Below are positions 1-7,337 of a stretch of DNA of 7,394 bases, piece after piece (the stretch's first letter is position 1; the number at the start of each line of letters is the position of its first letter). The position numbers were made by a program, and so were the translations under genes. This stretch comes from Paracoccaceae bacterium (GTDB lineage: Bacteria > Pseudomonadota > Alphaproteobacteria > Rhodobacterales > Rhodobacteraceae): assembly GCA_026709725.1 (NCBI GenBank), contig JAPOSK010000346.1, forward strand, positions 3,370 to 10,763, given 5' to 3'. The notes under the pieces were generated by a model that searched no databases, had not been told where the DNA came from, and was given only the letters and a program-made list of their open reading frames with translations.

Positions 1-822
1 CTTCAAACCTGACGCAATCAGATATTCAAGACAGACCCCACTGAAGAGCTCGAAAGCGGCAAGGCTGGAATGGGCAGCAAGACGGAATGCATTCAGAGCC
101 TCCAGGGCCCCGTCAAGATCACGGAGGACCAGAAAGCAGGCCAACTGCGACCCGGCCCGGTGATGCAGTTTGAGAGTGGCGGCCGTGATCACCGCCAGCG
201 TTCCCTCCGAACCGATCAGAAGGTGTCTCAGATCATACCCATGATTGTCCTTGTGCAGGGGCTCAAGCCTGCTCCAGACAGAACCATCGGCAAAGACCGC
301 TTCGAGACCAAGGCACCGGTCCCGGACCGATCCATAGCGCAGAGCACCACTCCCACCGGCATTGGTCGCCATGAGTCCACCAACCTGGCACGAGCCGCGC
401 GATGGGATCGAGATGGGATAGGAGAGATCTGCCGCTTCTGCCCGCATCTGGACATCTTCAAGGATACAGCCCGCCTCAGCCGTCATTGAATAATCAGCTG
501 CAGAGAGATCGCGTATGGTGTTCATGCGATGCAGGGAGAGCACCACAGGTTTTGGAAGATCATGCCCGATCTGGCCGCCCACGAGACCTGTCCCGCCACC
601 ATGCGGGACAACCGGAACACGGGCCTCATTGCAGAGTTTCAGCAGTGTTGCGACCTCATCGACGCATGCCGGCTGGATCAGGAGCGCATCATCGCAGACA
701 TAACGCCCCCGGGGATCCTCACCAAATCGTGGACCATAGTCTCCGATGGACGCTGTCGGAATCCGGGTGGAAAGAGTCTGGCGGAACCTGTCAGTGACAG
801 CATTGAGTGCGGAAAATACCAT
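1..822 (-). CDS. FAD-binding oxidase, glycolate/D-2-hydroxyglutarate dehydrogenase type (N-terminal 274 residues; runs off the window)
   Basis: The gene starts at ATG 822-820 and stays open to base 1, giving 274 codons of a protein usually about 460-480 residues long, so the C-terminal substrate and FAD-linked domain is outside the window. Seen: the PCMH-type FAD-binding fold, with PHGGGTGLVGGQ at residues 73-84 (pyrophosphate loop), SRGSCQVGGLMATNAGG at 141-157, RYGSVRD at 162-168, and HGYDLRHLLIGSEGTLAVIT at 194-213. These are signatures of the GlcD / D-lactate / D-2-hydroxyglutarate dehydrogenase family, flavoenzymes that oxidise D-2-hydroxy acids and pass electrons to an acceptor. Which acid is used cannot be told from this half. 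The start is supported by a GAGGG ribosome-binding site at 836-832 inside the end of the acetyltransferase gene, whose stop lies 2 bases upstream. The two genes are therefore probably co-transcribed and translationally coupled. Confidence 0.9.
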   Translation of the reverse strand, partial: MVFSALNAVTDRFRQTLSTRIPTASIGDYGPRFGEDPRGRYVCDDALLIQPACVDEVATLLKLCNEARVPVVPHGGGTGLVGGQIGHDLPKPVVLSLHRMNTIRDLSAADYSMTAEAGCILEDVQMRAEAADLSYPISIPSRGSCQVGGLMATNAGGSGALRYGSVRDRCLGLEAVFADGSVWSRLEPLHKDNHGYDLRHLLIGSEGTLAVITAATLKLHHRAGSQLACFLVLRDLDGALEALNAFRLAAHSSLAAFELFSGVCLEYLIASGLK

Positions 823-824
823 GG

Positions 825-1364
825 TCACGATCCCTCTGTATGCGAATCTGTTCGATCAGAACGCATTTTGGCATAGAGGGCATGGTCACGCCACCGTCCA
901 GCGATCTGCAAATAGCCACCGGCGATTCCCTCGCAGGTAAACCCTGATTTCTCAAGCACGCGGCGGGAGGGCATGTTGTCCGGCAGACAGGCCGCTTCCA
1001 CCCTGCTGATATCCGCATCGAAAGCGAAGTTCACCACCGCCGGGATGGCCTCGCTCATAAAGCCCCGGGAGGCATGATCCCTGCCGACCCAGTAGCCGAG
1101 ACTGCAGGCACGGGCGGGTCCACCCCGGATGTTCTCCAGAACCACACTGCCGATCAGCTCTCCGCTCGCACGCTTGAAGATAAAAAACGGAAATGCCTCA
1201 TTGTTACGAATGGATCGGCGTGAAAGGCGCACCCGGATCCAATACGATGCAAAGGTCAGATGCCCCTCCTTCCAGGCTGGCTCCCACGGGGTCAGAAATG
1301 ACCGGCTTGTGCGCCGCAGCCGTGCCCAGGCCGGATAGTCCCGCCAACGGGGCGGACGCAACAT
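825..1364 (-). CDS. GNAT N-acetyltransferase, RimJ/RimL type
   Basis: This 179-residue protein (from ATG 1364) belongs to the acetyl-CoA-dependent GNAT family, subgroup RimJ/RimL, which acetylates protein N-termini such as ribosomal proteins. The exact substrate here is unknown. Seen: LRPPRWRDYPAW near the N-terminus, FLTPWEP, FFIFKRASGELIGSVVLENI (central beta strands), LGYWVGRDHASRGFMSEA (acetyl-CoA binding loop region), then RVEAACLPDNMPSRRVLEKSGF, the typical final motif with the N-x-x-S-x-x-x-L-E-K-x-G-F pattern. The start is uncertain. A TTG at 1367 precedes the ATG, and the same frame reads ITTERL upstream (from 1382), which is the usual GNAT N-terminal strand. No ATG or GTG lies further up before the frame enters the M16 gene, but CTG codons occur at 1403 and 1406. 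The true protein may thus be about 10-15 residues longer. It lies between the M16 protease and the FAD oxidase on one likely transcript. Confidence 0.88.
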   Translation of the reverse strand: MLRPPRWRDYPAWARLRRTSRSFLTPWEPAWKEGHLTFASYWIRVRLSRRSIRNNEAFPFFIFKRASGELIGSVVLENIRGGPARACSLGYWVGRDHASRGFMSEAIPAVVNFAFDADISRVEAACLPDNMPSRRVLEKSGFTCEGIAGGYLQIAGRWRDHALYAKMRSDRTDSHTEGS

Positions 1365-1393
1365 CAACCGTTCGGTTGTGATCTTTGGCTGCC

Positions 1394-2671
1394 CTAATCC
1401 CAGCAGGGCCCTGCCCTCAGCCGTGCCTGCAGGGCTGCGCGCCTTGGTGCCCGTCCAAGCGGACCGTAGAGAGCGACAGAGAGATCACGATTGCAGATCA
1501 TGTCCCGGACATAGGTCTCGATCTGATCCCGCGTAACCGCCTGGAATCGCTCGTTGGTCTCCTCGATCGTTTCGATCCTGTCGAAACTCGCGATCATTCC
1601 CCCCGCCCGCTCAACCCGATTGAAGGGTGACTCATAACCCATCAGAATCCCCACACGGACCTGCGTCCGGGCCCGGCGGATCTCCTCCTCATCAAGATCC
1701 ATCGCCGATCGGCGGATTTCATCAATACAGCACTCAGCCAGTTCCCTGAGGTCTTCCCTGCGCGTTGCGGCATGAATGATCATCGTCCCCGTCTCCAGTG
1801 CCGGCATGTATCCCGCCGAGATCGAATAGCAGAGCCCGCGTTTTTCCCGCACCTCATCAAAGAGCCGTGACGAGCTGCCGTATCCCATGATGACCGACCA
1901 GGCCAGTGCCGGAATTTCCATCTCGGACCGGAGTTTCGGCGCCTCAAAAGCCAGCACAAACTGTGTTTGTTCCACCCGTTTCGCCTGACGCGACTCGCCG
2001 CCCGCAAAATGCGGTGCCTCGCTCGGGGGGACGGGCACGCCGTCAAGATGACCGAAATGCCCACGGGCAAGATCCAGAAGGCGGGCATGATCCACATCAC
2101 CGGCGGCCACCAGAATCATGTTGGCCGGTTGATAGTGCTCTTCGATGAATCCCTGCAGATCCCCGCGGCCGAAACCCCGCACATGCTCCAGTGTGCCAAT
2201 GACGGGCCGTCCGAACGCCTGATCGGGGTAGAGCATGCGCTGCAATGCCTCCATGACCATCTCTTCAGGATAATCCCGATACTGGTGAATCTCATTCACG
2301 ATCACCTTGCGTTCCCGCTCGATTTCCTCGGCGGCAAATGTTGAATTCAGAACGATGTCGGCCAGCAGTTCAATCGCAAGGGCCGTATCTTCGGAGAGAA
2401 TGCGGACCGTGTAGGCGGTGCGATCCCGACTCGTATAGGCATTGAGCGAACCGCCGGCATCCTCGATTGTCCTTGCAATGTCCGAAGCCGACCGTGTCGT
2501 TGTGCCCTTGAATGCCATATGCTCAAGAAAATGTGCGATTCCGTTCTGCTCAGGCCGTTCGTTGCGGCTACCGGCCTTCACATACAGTGCAATCGCCACC
2601 GACTTCAGACCCGGCATGGTATCGGTTGCCACGGTAAATCCATTCGCCAGACGGGAGACAACAGCATTCAT
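1394..2671 (-). CDS. M16-family zinc metallopeptidase (mitochondrial processing peptidase beta-like)
   Basis: This 425-residue protein is a complete M16B peptidase of usual length (about 420). The inverted zinc site HFLEH is at residues 47-51 (H47, E50, H51), followed by the third zinc ligand in VNEI at E127, the spacing expected for HxxEH plus a distal Glu. Other family marks are GSRNE at 34-38, MAFKGT at 52-57, LNAYTSRDRTAYT at 76-88, and a C-terminal half with YGSSSRLFDEVREKRGLCYSISA, the inactive-lobe consensus. Bacterial relatives are zinc proteases acting on peptides or unfolded proteins. The physiological substrate is unknown. No signal peptide is seen, so it is probably cytoplasmic. 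The start ATG 2671-2669 overlaps the thrC stop as ATGA, with AAGG 4 bases and GAGGAG 11 bases upstream. The stop is TAG. The constant neighbourhood with thrC is known in alphaproteobacteria but has no obvious functional reason. Confidence 0.95.
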   Translation of the reverse strand: MNAVVSRLANGFTVATDTMPGLKSVAIALYVKAGSRNERPEQNGIAHFLEHMAFKGTTTRSASDIARTIEDAGGSLNAYTSRDRTAYTVRILSEDTALAIELLADIVLNSTFAAEEIERERKVIVNEIHQYRDYPEEMVMEALQRMLYPDQAFGRPVIGTLEHVRGFGRGDLQGFIEEHYQPANMILVAAGDVDHARLLDLARGHFGHLDGVPVPPSEAPHFAGGESRQAKRVEQTQFVLAFEAPKLRSEMEIPALAWSVIMGYGSSSRLFDEVREKRGLCYSISAGYMPALETGTMIIHAATRREDLRELAECCIDEIRRSAMDLDEEEIRRARTQVRVGILMGYESPFNRVERAGGMIASFDRIETIEETNERFQAVTRDQIETYVRDMICNRDLSVALYGPLGRAPRRAALQARLRAGPCWD

Positions 2672-4059
2672 TGTGCCTTCAACTCCTCAATAAACCGCCG
2701 GACATCCTCCAGCCCCGCCATACAGGGCACAGACCGTTCATTGCGATCAAGAACAGTCTGCAGGCGGTCCGGTATCGCCGGCGTTTCACCACATGCCGCG
2801 CCGACAGCCTCGGGAAACTTGGCTGGATGCGCAGTCGCCAGTGCCACAACCGGGCCATCCCCGGCCACCCGTCGGGCCACATGCACACCCACAGCTGAAT
2901 GCGGACACAGCATCACCCCGCGCTCCCGCCAGACCCCGGCAATCTCGCTCAGCGTCTCATCCTCACCACAACGCCCCGCCTGAAAGTCTTCCCGCAGGGA
3001 GGCAACCTCCGCGCCATCAAGCGCGAACCCGCCATCCGCGAGTCGGGCCATCAGGCCACGAACCCTCTCGCCATCCTCCCCGCATGCCGCAAAAAGGGCC
3101 CGTTCAAAATTGGAGCTGACCTGGATATCCATGGAGGGGCTCATCGTCGCATGCACAGCATCGGGGCAATACGACCCCGTTGCCAGAACCCGACACAGGA
3201 TATCATTCCGGTTGGTGGCAATATGCAACGCTTCGATTGGCAGACCGCACTGCCTGGCAGCATAGCCCGCATAAATGTCGCCAAAGTTTCCCGTTGGCAC
3301 GACAAACGAAACCTTTCTCTCAAACGCATCAAGCCGAACCACCGCTGCAAAATAATACGCCATCTGGGCAACAATGCGGGCCCAGTTGATCGAATTGACT
3401 GCGGCCAGCCGGTGGCGATCACGGAACGGGAGATCGTTGAAGAGGCTCTTGACGATTGCCTGGCAGACATCAAAATCCCCCTGCACCGGAACCGCGTGCA
3501 CATTCCGCTCTTCCGGCGTTGTCATCTGGCGGCGCTGGATTTCCGAGACCCGCCCCTCCGGATAGAGGATCACGACCTCAACAGCCGGCAGACCCCGGAA
3601 TGCGTCAATTGCCGCCGATCCTGTATCCCCGCTGGTTGCTCCCAGAATGACCACGCGTTCACCACGGGACGCAAGCACGGCATTGAACATGCGTGCGACC
3701 AGGGAGAGCGCAAAATCCTTGAAGGCCAGCGTCGGTCCATGATGAAGCTCCAGCAGAAAAAGACCCTGATCAAGCTCCGCAAGCGGGCAACGCTCAGGAC
3801 TGGCAAACCCGGCATAGGCACTCTCCACCAGCGTCCCGAGTTCCGCCGCATCAAAACCCGATCCGACAAACGGCTCCAGGACACGGCAGGCAATCCTCTC
3901 ATAGGACTGCCCGCGCATCGCCCGAATTGCGGCCCCGTCAAACTGCGGCCATTTCACCGGAACATAGAGACCCCCGTCCCGGGCCAGACCCGAGAGCAGG
4001 ACACCCTCAAAGTCAACGTCCGGTGCCCGCCCCCGGGTTGAGCGATAGGTCACATTCAT
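2668..4059 (-). CDS. thrC: Threonine synthase
   Basis: This 463-residue PLP enzyme converts O-phospho-L-homoserine to L-threonine, the last step of threonine biosynthesis, in the cytoplasm. Seen: the N-terminal threonine synthase domain (YRSTRGRAPDVDFEGVLLSGLARDGGLYVP), HHGPTLAFKDFALSL with the PLP Schiff-base lysine at K114, the TSGDTGSAAIDAFRG phosphate-binding loop, and VVPTGNFGDIYAGYAA. Length and order match the long (fungal/gram-negative, class II) threonine synthases. I chose ATG 4059 because it overlaps the SURF1 stop as ATGA and gives the family N-terminus MNVTYRSTRG. An in-frame start at 4113 would add 18 residues overlapping SURF1 that do not resemble the family, and another M at 4074 is likewise less likely. 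The upstream Shine-Dalgarno is weak (G-rich), fitting translation by coupling to SURF1. The stop overlaps the M16 start. Confidence 0.96.
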   Translation of the reverse strand: MNVTYRSTRGRAPDVDFEGVLLSGLARDGGLYVPVKWPQFDGAAIRAMRGQSYERIACRVLEPFVGSGFDAAELGTLVESAYAGFASPERCPLAELDQGLFLLELHHGPTLAFKDFALSLVARMFNAVLASRGERVVILGATSGDTGSAAIDAFRGLPAVEVVILYPEGRVSEIQRRQMTTPEERNVHAVPVQGDFDVCQAIVKSLFNDLPFRDRHRLAAVNSINWARIVAQMAYYFAAVVRLDAFERKVSFVVPTGNFGDIYAGYAARQCGLPIEALHIATNRNDILCRVLATGSYCPDAVHATMSPSMDIQVSSNFERALFAACGEDGERVRGLMARLADGGFALDGAEVASLREDFQAGRCGEDETLSEIAGVWRERGVMLCPHSAVGVHVARRVAGDGPVVALATAHPAKFPEAVGAACGETPAIPDRLQTVLDRNERSVPCMAGLEDVRRFIEELKAQ

Positions 4060-4736
4060 GCCGCCCGCCCCCATCTGAGCCTGTGCAGCCAGAACCCCGT
4101 CATCAGCAACCATACGGCTGCAAGTCCAAACCAGGTGATCGCGTATTCAAGGTGGGTGTTGCGAATGCCGCTGACATCGACCGGCCATGCCGCCACCCCG
4201 TCCACATCCGGCTCACTTGTCCTGCGCACAACCAGCACCGGCTCGACGCCGAGCACTGCCGCCATCACCGGGACATCCCGTGCAAACCACAAATCACCCT
4301 CAGGATCCGGTGTAAACAGGGGATCGTGTTCATCAGGCCAGTGCACATTTCCCACAATCCGGATTGGCTCCCCCGTCACCAGCTGCACCTGCTCACTCTC
4401 TGCCCGAAACCCGAGATCGGCCAGGAGACGACGCCCTTCCGTCTCCAGCACTGCAATCACGCGATACCCGGGACCCGCTTCCTGTCTGCTGGTCAGGACC
4501 CGGACCCTCTCCCCGGTCAGCGACCCCCTCACATCAACCGCCAGATACTGATGGACATCCGGATCCGGCACCGCGGGCATGGCAACGGGCGCGGCGTCCA
4601 GCGCCCGCTCAATGTCGGTGATGATCGCGTCCTTCCACGCCAGTCGCTGCAACTGCCACAGGCCAAGACCCGTCAGGAGGGCAAAGCCCAGCACGCCGAG
4701 ACAGAGTGGGAAAATCAGGTGGTATCGCCGCATCAT
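4056..4736 (-). CDS. SURF1 family cytochrome c oxidase assembly protein
   Basis: This 226-residue protein has the two-membrane-span SURF1 layout: an N-terminal helix (about residues 6-27) ending in GLGLWQLQRLAWK, a periplasmic central domain, and a C-terminal helix (about 200-220) preceded by RNTHLEYAITWFGLA. Both flanking motifs are SURF1 hallmarks, and the histidine in NTHLEYA is in the conserved position. SURF1 proteins help insert or stabilise heme a in subunit I of aa3-type oxidases. This fits its position 58 bases downstream of cox3. Two consecutive ATG codons (4736 and 4733) compete as starts. A weak GGATGGG lies directly upstream and does not decide between them. Many alphaproteobacteria have a small DUF983 gene between cox3 and SURF1, but the 58-base gap here has no room for it. 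Confidence 0.95.
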   Translation of the reverse strand: MMRRYHLIFPLCLGVLGFALLTGLGLWQLQRLAWKDAIITDIERALDAAPVAMPAVPDPDVHQYLAVDVRGSLTGERVRVLTSRQEAGPGYRVIAVLETEGRRLLADLGFRAESEQVQLVTGEPIRIVGNVHWPDEHDPLFTPDPEGDLWFARDVPVMAAVLGVEPVLVVRRTSEPDVDGVAAWPVDVSGIRNTHLEYAITWFGLAAVWLLMTGFWLHRLRWGRAA

Positions 4737-4794
4737 CCCATCCGGTACCGGCCCGCACCCGTCGGGACAGAGTCTTCAGGCGGGGATCGGGATC

Positions 4795-5583
4795 CTAGGA
4801 CCCCCAGATGTAGACAGCGAAGAAGAGGAACAGCCAGACGACATCGACAAAATGCCAGTACCAGGCCGCTGTTTCGAATCCGATATGGTCCGTTTGCGTG
4901 AAATGGCCCCTGAGAGCCCGTCCAAGGCACACGGCCAGAAAGATGGTGCCGATGATGACATGCGCACCATGAAATCCCGTTGCCATGAAGAAGGTTGCGC
5001 CATAGACATTGCCGGCGAAGCCGAAGGCGGCATGGCTGTATTCATAGGCCTGCAACAGCGTAAAAAAGCACCCGAGAACAATGGCGCCGATCAGGCCATC
5101 GATCATGTCCTTGCGGTTGTTTTCGTGCACCAGCGCATGATGCGCCCATGTGGCAAAGCACCCCGACAGCAGAAGGACAAGCGTATTCATCAGCGGCAGA
5201 TGCCATGGATCAAATGTTTCGATTCCAACCGGCGGCCAGACACCCCCCGATCCCATCTCCATTGGATAGAGGGCGTGCTTGAAAAAGGTCCAGAACCATG
5301 CGGCAAAGAACATGATTTCCGACATGATGAACAGGATGAATCCATAGCGCAGCCCAATCTGGACCACCGGCGTGTGATCCCCCACATGCGATTCCCGAAC
5401 GACATCGGTCCACCACGCGACCATCACATAGGCCACCACAGCCATCCCCATCAGCATCAGCCACGGGCCCTGTCCATGAAAAAACAGGACCGCGCCGAAC
5501 AGCATGATAAATCCGCCCAGAGCCCCCAGGAGCGGCCACAGCGACGGATTCAGGATGTGATAGTCATGTTCTGCGTGTGCCAT
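4795..5583 (-). CDS. ctaE: Cytochrome c oxidase subunit III
   Basis: This 262-residue seven-helix membrane protein is the third core subunit of an aa3-type cytochrome c oxidase. It stabilises the catalytic subunit I and its proton uptake in the inner membrane. Seen: [15 protein letters not shown] (first helix), [20 protein letters not shown] with the conserved membrane glutamate at E89 (equivalent of the DCCD-reactive Glu of bovine subunit III), [55 protein letters not shown], and [19 protein letters not shown] near the C-terminus. The start ATG 5583 is chosen over the in-frame GTG at 5589 because that GTG lies within the ribosome-binding site. The subunit I/II genes are not in the window. 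The symbol ctaE is the usual bacterial name; cox3 or coxC are also used. It is probably the first gene of the local transcript, since a probable promoter lies just upstream. Confidence 0.97.
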   Translation of the reverse strand: MAHAEHDYHILNPSLWPLLGALGGFIMLFGAVLFFHGQGPWLMLMGMAVVAYVMVAWWTDVVRESHVGDHTPVVQIGLRYGFILFIMSEIMFFAAWFWTFFKHALYPMEMGSGGVWPPVGIETFDPWHLPLMNTLVLLLSGCFATWAHHALVHENNRKDMIDGLIGAIVLGCFFTLLQAYEYSHAAFGFAGNVYGATFFMATGFHGAHVIIGTIFLAVCLGRALRGHFTQTDHIGFETAAWYWHFVDVVWLFLFFAVYIWGS

Positions 5584-5587
5584 GATC

Positions 5588-5593
5588 ACCTCT
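5588..5593 (-). promoter_or_regulatory. Ribosome-binding site of cox3 that decides its start
   Basis: AGAGGT at 5593-5588 on the minus strand contains the GAGG core 5 bases before ATG 5583. The alternative in-frame GTG at 5589-5587 overlaps this site, so the ATG is the better start. Confidence 0.7.
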
Positions 5594-5618
5594 GCCGGTA
5601 TCCATATCGTTCCCGGAT

Positions 5619-5646
5619 TCTATACTGCATCCCATCCAAGACACAA
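5619..5646 (-). promoter_or_regulatory. Possible sigma70-type promoter of cox3
   Basis: On the minus strand TTGTGT (5646-5641) is followed after 16 bases by TATAGA (5624-5619, read as TATAGAAT). This would place the transcript start near 5612 and leave a leader of about 30 bases before the cox3 ATG. The -10 is fair and the -35 is weak. Position supports it more than sequence does. Confidence 0.35.
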
Positions 5647-5905
5647 CACCAATATCAGGCCTCGGCAAGACTCCCCCGGGAACAGCAATCAACCAACGGA
5701 TTCAGTCGTATCCGCCATCGAATGTTCAGCCCGGGATACCGCCCTCCGGAATCATGCCATCGCCCTGAGCAATACCGATTCCATGAGCGATGCACTTCAT
5801 GCTTCTCAGCAGCGCAGGGGACATCTGCAAGCCCGTCAGCCGGCTCGCAATGCATGATCACTTCGTCATTCATCGGATCTGAATGCCAGGGAGCACCACA
5901 TGGCT

Positions 5906-5925
5906 TTAGGAATCATTAGGAATCA
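5906..5925. repeat. 10-bp perfect tandem duplication
   Basis: The unit TTAGGAATCA occurs twice without a gap at 5906-5915 and 5916-5925, and the match extends two bases further (TT at 5926-5927). It covers the last codons and stop of the small protein gene. Because 10 is not a multiple of 3, gain of one copy changed the frame. With a single copy the gene would continue past MIP to a stop at 5868-5866, adding about 12 residues. A related GGAATCAT also occurs at about 5752. Confidence 0.85.
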
Positions 5926-6076
5926 TTGTCCTTGACGACTTTAGCCTGCTGGAAGCCGCCCGGATCAGGTCTTCTGGCGTGGCATCAACGTGGATATCAG
6001 CATCCGGTTCAGCTTTGCTCGATTGGCGATCTGATGGCCTCGGGTGCACTTTGGGATGGTTCTTGCCCCGGATCAT
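5906..6076 (-). CDS. Small hydrophilic protein of unknown function, third gene of the restriction cassette
   Basis: This open frame encodes 56 residues from ATG 6076 (an upstream ATG at 6094 would give 62). I do not recognise a named family. Seen: a basic, proline- and histidine-containing first half (MIRGKNHPKVHPRPSDRQSSK), an acidic linker, then a short amphipathic segment DIHVDATPEDLIRAASSRL at about residues 28-45. The pattern valine-D-A-T-P-E-D-L-x-R-A resembles the tail of many small alphaproteobacterial proteins of unknown function. ATG 6076 overlaps the TGA (6075-6073) that closes the read-through frame of the endonuclease, an ATGA junction identical in form to the one between methyltransferase and endonuclease. 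GGAAG lies about 6 bases upstream. The context suggests an accessory or regulatory partner of the restriction-modification genes. Its last codons lie in a 10-bp tandem duplication, so the C-terminus may be altered. Confidence 0.55.
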   Translation of the reverse strand: MIRGKNHPKVHPRPSDRQSSKAEPDADIHVDATPEDLIRAASSRLKSSRTMIPNDS

Positions 6077-6903
6077 CTTGTTCTTCCAATCCATTGCAAC
6101 TTGGAGCGCAGAGCGTTTTCAAATTCCCGTCGCTTGATGGTTTCTGCTGAAAGCAACTTGTCACTTGATTCTTCAAGCGACAAAACTTCTCAATGATCTT
6201 CAACAAGCCGATTGTTATCATCTATTCTCGGTACAAGCCAAACAATATCACCGTCATTCAGATCTTGGGACGGTTTGTCTGAAGGCCCGCCAATCGCCTC
6301 GAAGAATGGGCGATCAACAGCAACAGCAAGCTTGGTTCCCCATCGTCGTAGGGTCGGTCCTTTGACCTGAAGTTGTGGCATCAATCGTTTTGCACTGGAC
6401 GAACGCCAATCCGGGCGGCGCAGTGCAGTGGGATCTGGAGGTTTTTCATCCGCATTATTAAGCAACAATTCAAAGTCCGCTTGCATCCCGTTTCCTGAAA
6501 AATAAACTGCCTGGATTTCCAGGCCAAACCATGAACTCGCGTTACCGTCGTGCGCAACAACCAAATCGACCCGACCTGCCGCCCGACCTGTGGACGGTGA
6601 TCGCATGAATGGAACTTCAGTGGCCAAATATACATCCGGGAAACCAACAATCCGTGCCAGCCATGACGGCAGCAAATCACCTTCGCTGAATCGTCGTGGA
6701 CAAGTGATAACCGGTGGTTGTTCACCCAGCTTGATCGAGCAGACACCACCCCGTTTGCTGCACATGGGCATATCGTGCCGAAATGGGCATGGGGGTGCCG
6801 GAGCAAGTTTCAGGGCACACCTGGCCAAACTTTGCCGCTCTTCCACAGGCAAATGTTCAAATGACCGCCCAAACCATTCAGCAATGGCATATCTGGAAAT
6901 CAT
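6073..6903 (-). pseudogene. NotI-family restriction endonuclease, interrupted by an in-frame TGA
   Basis: The frame from ATG 6903 gives 237 residues to TGA 6192-6190, then continues open for 38 more codons to TGA 6075-6073. Seen: a four-cysteine cluster, C39-PF, C48, GGVC55-SI and C68-PRRF, matching the iron-binding fold of NotI-type endonucleases. A PD-(D/E)xK-like core follows, with R-VDLVV (D113) and GLEIQAVYFSG (E129, Q131; E-x-Q replaces E-x-K, as in NotI). Then come RRPDWRSSSAKRLMPQL and PTLRRWGTKLAVAVD. Beyond the TGA the frame reads EVLSLEESSDKLLSAETIKR and REFENALRSKLQ, a plausible helical C-terminus. A TGG-to-TGA change after DH is the simplest explanation. The start overlaps the methyltransferase stop as ATGA, with no clear Shine-Dalgarno. 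The cleavage target cannot be told. The shorter 6190-6903 product might be made but is probably inactive. Family assignment is secure; loss of function is inferred. Confidence 0.82.
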
Positions 6904-7325
6904 GCGAATAATGGTTCAGACGTTATGACCAGTTCAGCAATCCGGTTATGGTGACCGTTCTTCATTGACAGAGTGGCTGCAAAAAATTTGTGCCTCTGCA
7001 CCAACTCAACAATTTCAGGAGCGGCATCGTAGGTCATCAGGAAATTTGAGTTGCTGTTCGCAAGCATTCTGAACAATGCGGCATGATCTATAATTGAATG
7101 GTTATAAAGTCGTGACCCCGCCTTCTTGCCGCCCGCTGCCGTATACGGCGGATCAATGAAAACAGCAGCGTCTCGACCCCATCCCCGCAACAAGATTGGT
7201 AAAAGCTTCATACAATCACCCTCGACGAAGGAAAGACGATCAGAATATTCACGGATTTTTGCAATGCGACTCGCCAAAGTTTCGGGATACCAGCGCGACT
7301 GGATACCCTTGCCATTTTCACCCGT
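6900..7325 (-). pseudogene. DNA adenine methyltransferase (D12/Dam-like), C-terminal part only
   Basis: The family sequence begins near GENGKG (7319) and runs through SRWYPETLASRI, DRLSFVEGDC, VFIDPPYTAAGGKKAGSRLY (catalytic motif IV DPPY at 7154-7143) and FLMTYDAAPEIVELVQRHKF to AELVITSEPLFA and TGA 6902-6900. These are marks of N6-adenine methyltransferases that use S-adenosylmethionine. The usual N-terminal half, with the FxGxG-type cofactor motif I and most of the target-recognition region, is absent. The frame meets TAG at 7355-7353 and TAA at 7391-7389, and the sequence in between does not look like the family. The only usable in-frame start is TTG 7277, giving 125 residues, so an active enzyme is unlikely. 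The stop overlaps the endonuclease start. Base composition is poorer in G+C than the core genes to the left, suggesting acquisition by transfer. Confidence 0.8.
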
Positions 7326-7337
7326 TCTACAAAACGA

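Larger units (their letters stand above)
5584..5905. other. Stretch without a recognisable gene between the restriction cassette and cox3
   Basis: This 322-base stretch holds only short open frames. The longest on the minus strand (5873-5655, 72 codons, with three early Met/Val codons) has no motif I recognise, is rich in W, R and C, and lacks a convincing start context. The plus-strand frames here are extensions of the shadow of cox3. No cox11 (ctaG) remnant, tRNA or clear hairpin terminator was found. The cox3 promoter and leader occupy the last 70 bases. The rest is either ancestral intergenic DNA or part of the insertion that brought in the restriction cassette. Confidence 0.5.

Noticed and set aside
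2899..4041. 380-codon plus-strand open frame
   Set aside because: It is antisense to thrC, which has clear PLP motifs. Its composition is unlike a folded protein.
3927..4901. 324-codon plus-strand open frame
   Set aside because: It is antisense to SURF1 and the thrC start, very rich in P, H and R, with no start signal or motif.
5655..5873. 72-codon minus-strand frame before cox3
   Set aside because: It has no recognisable motif and odd composition, and it is not linked by spacing to the neighbouring genes.
4579..5919. 446-codon plus-strand open frame
   Set aside because: It lies antisense to cox3 and part of SURF1, is rich in P, R, H and Q, and has no recognisable motif. It is a shadow caused by high third-position G+C in the real genes.
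6190..6192. TGA read as tryptophan under an alternative genetic code
   Set aside because: Several other genes here (thrC, SURF1, the acetyltransferase) end at TGA in their expected places, so TGA is a normal stop.
6009..6221. 70-codon minus-strand frame starting near the endonuclease TGA
   Set aside because: It was considered as a frameshifted endonuclease C-terminus, but the same-frame continuation after the TGA is more family-like and ends at the ATGA junction.
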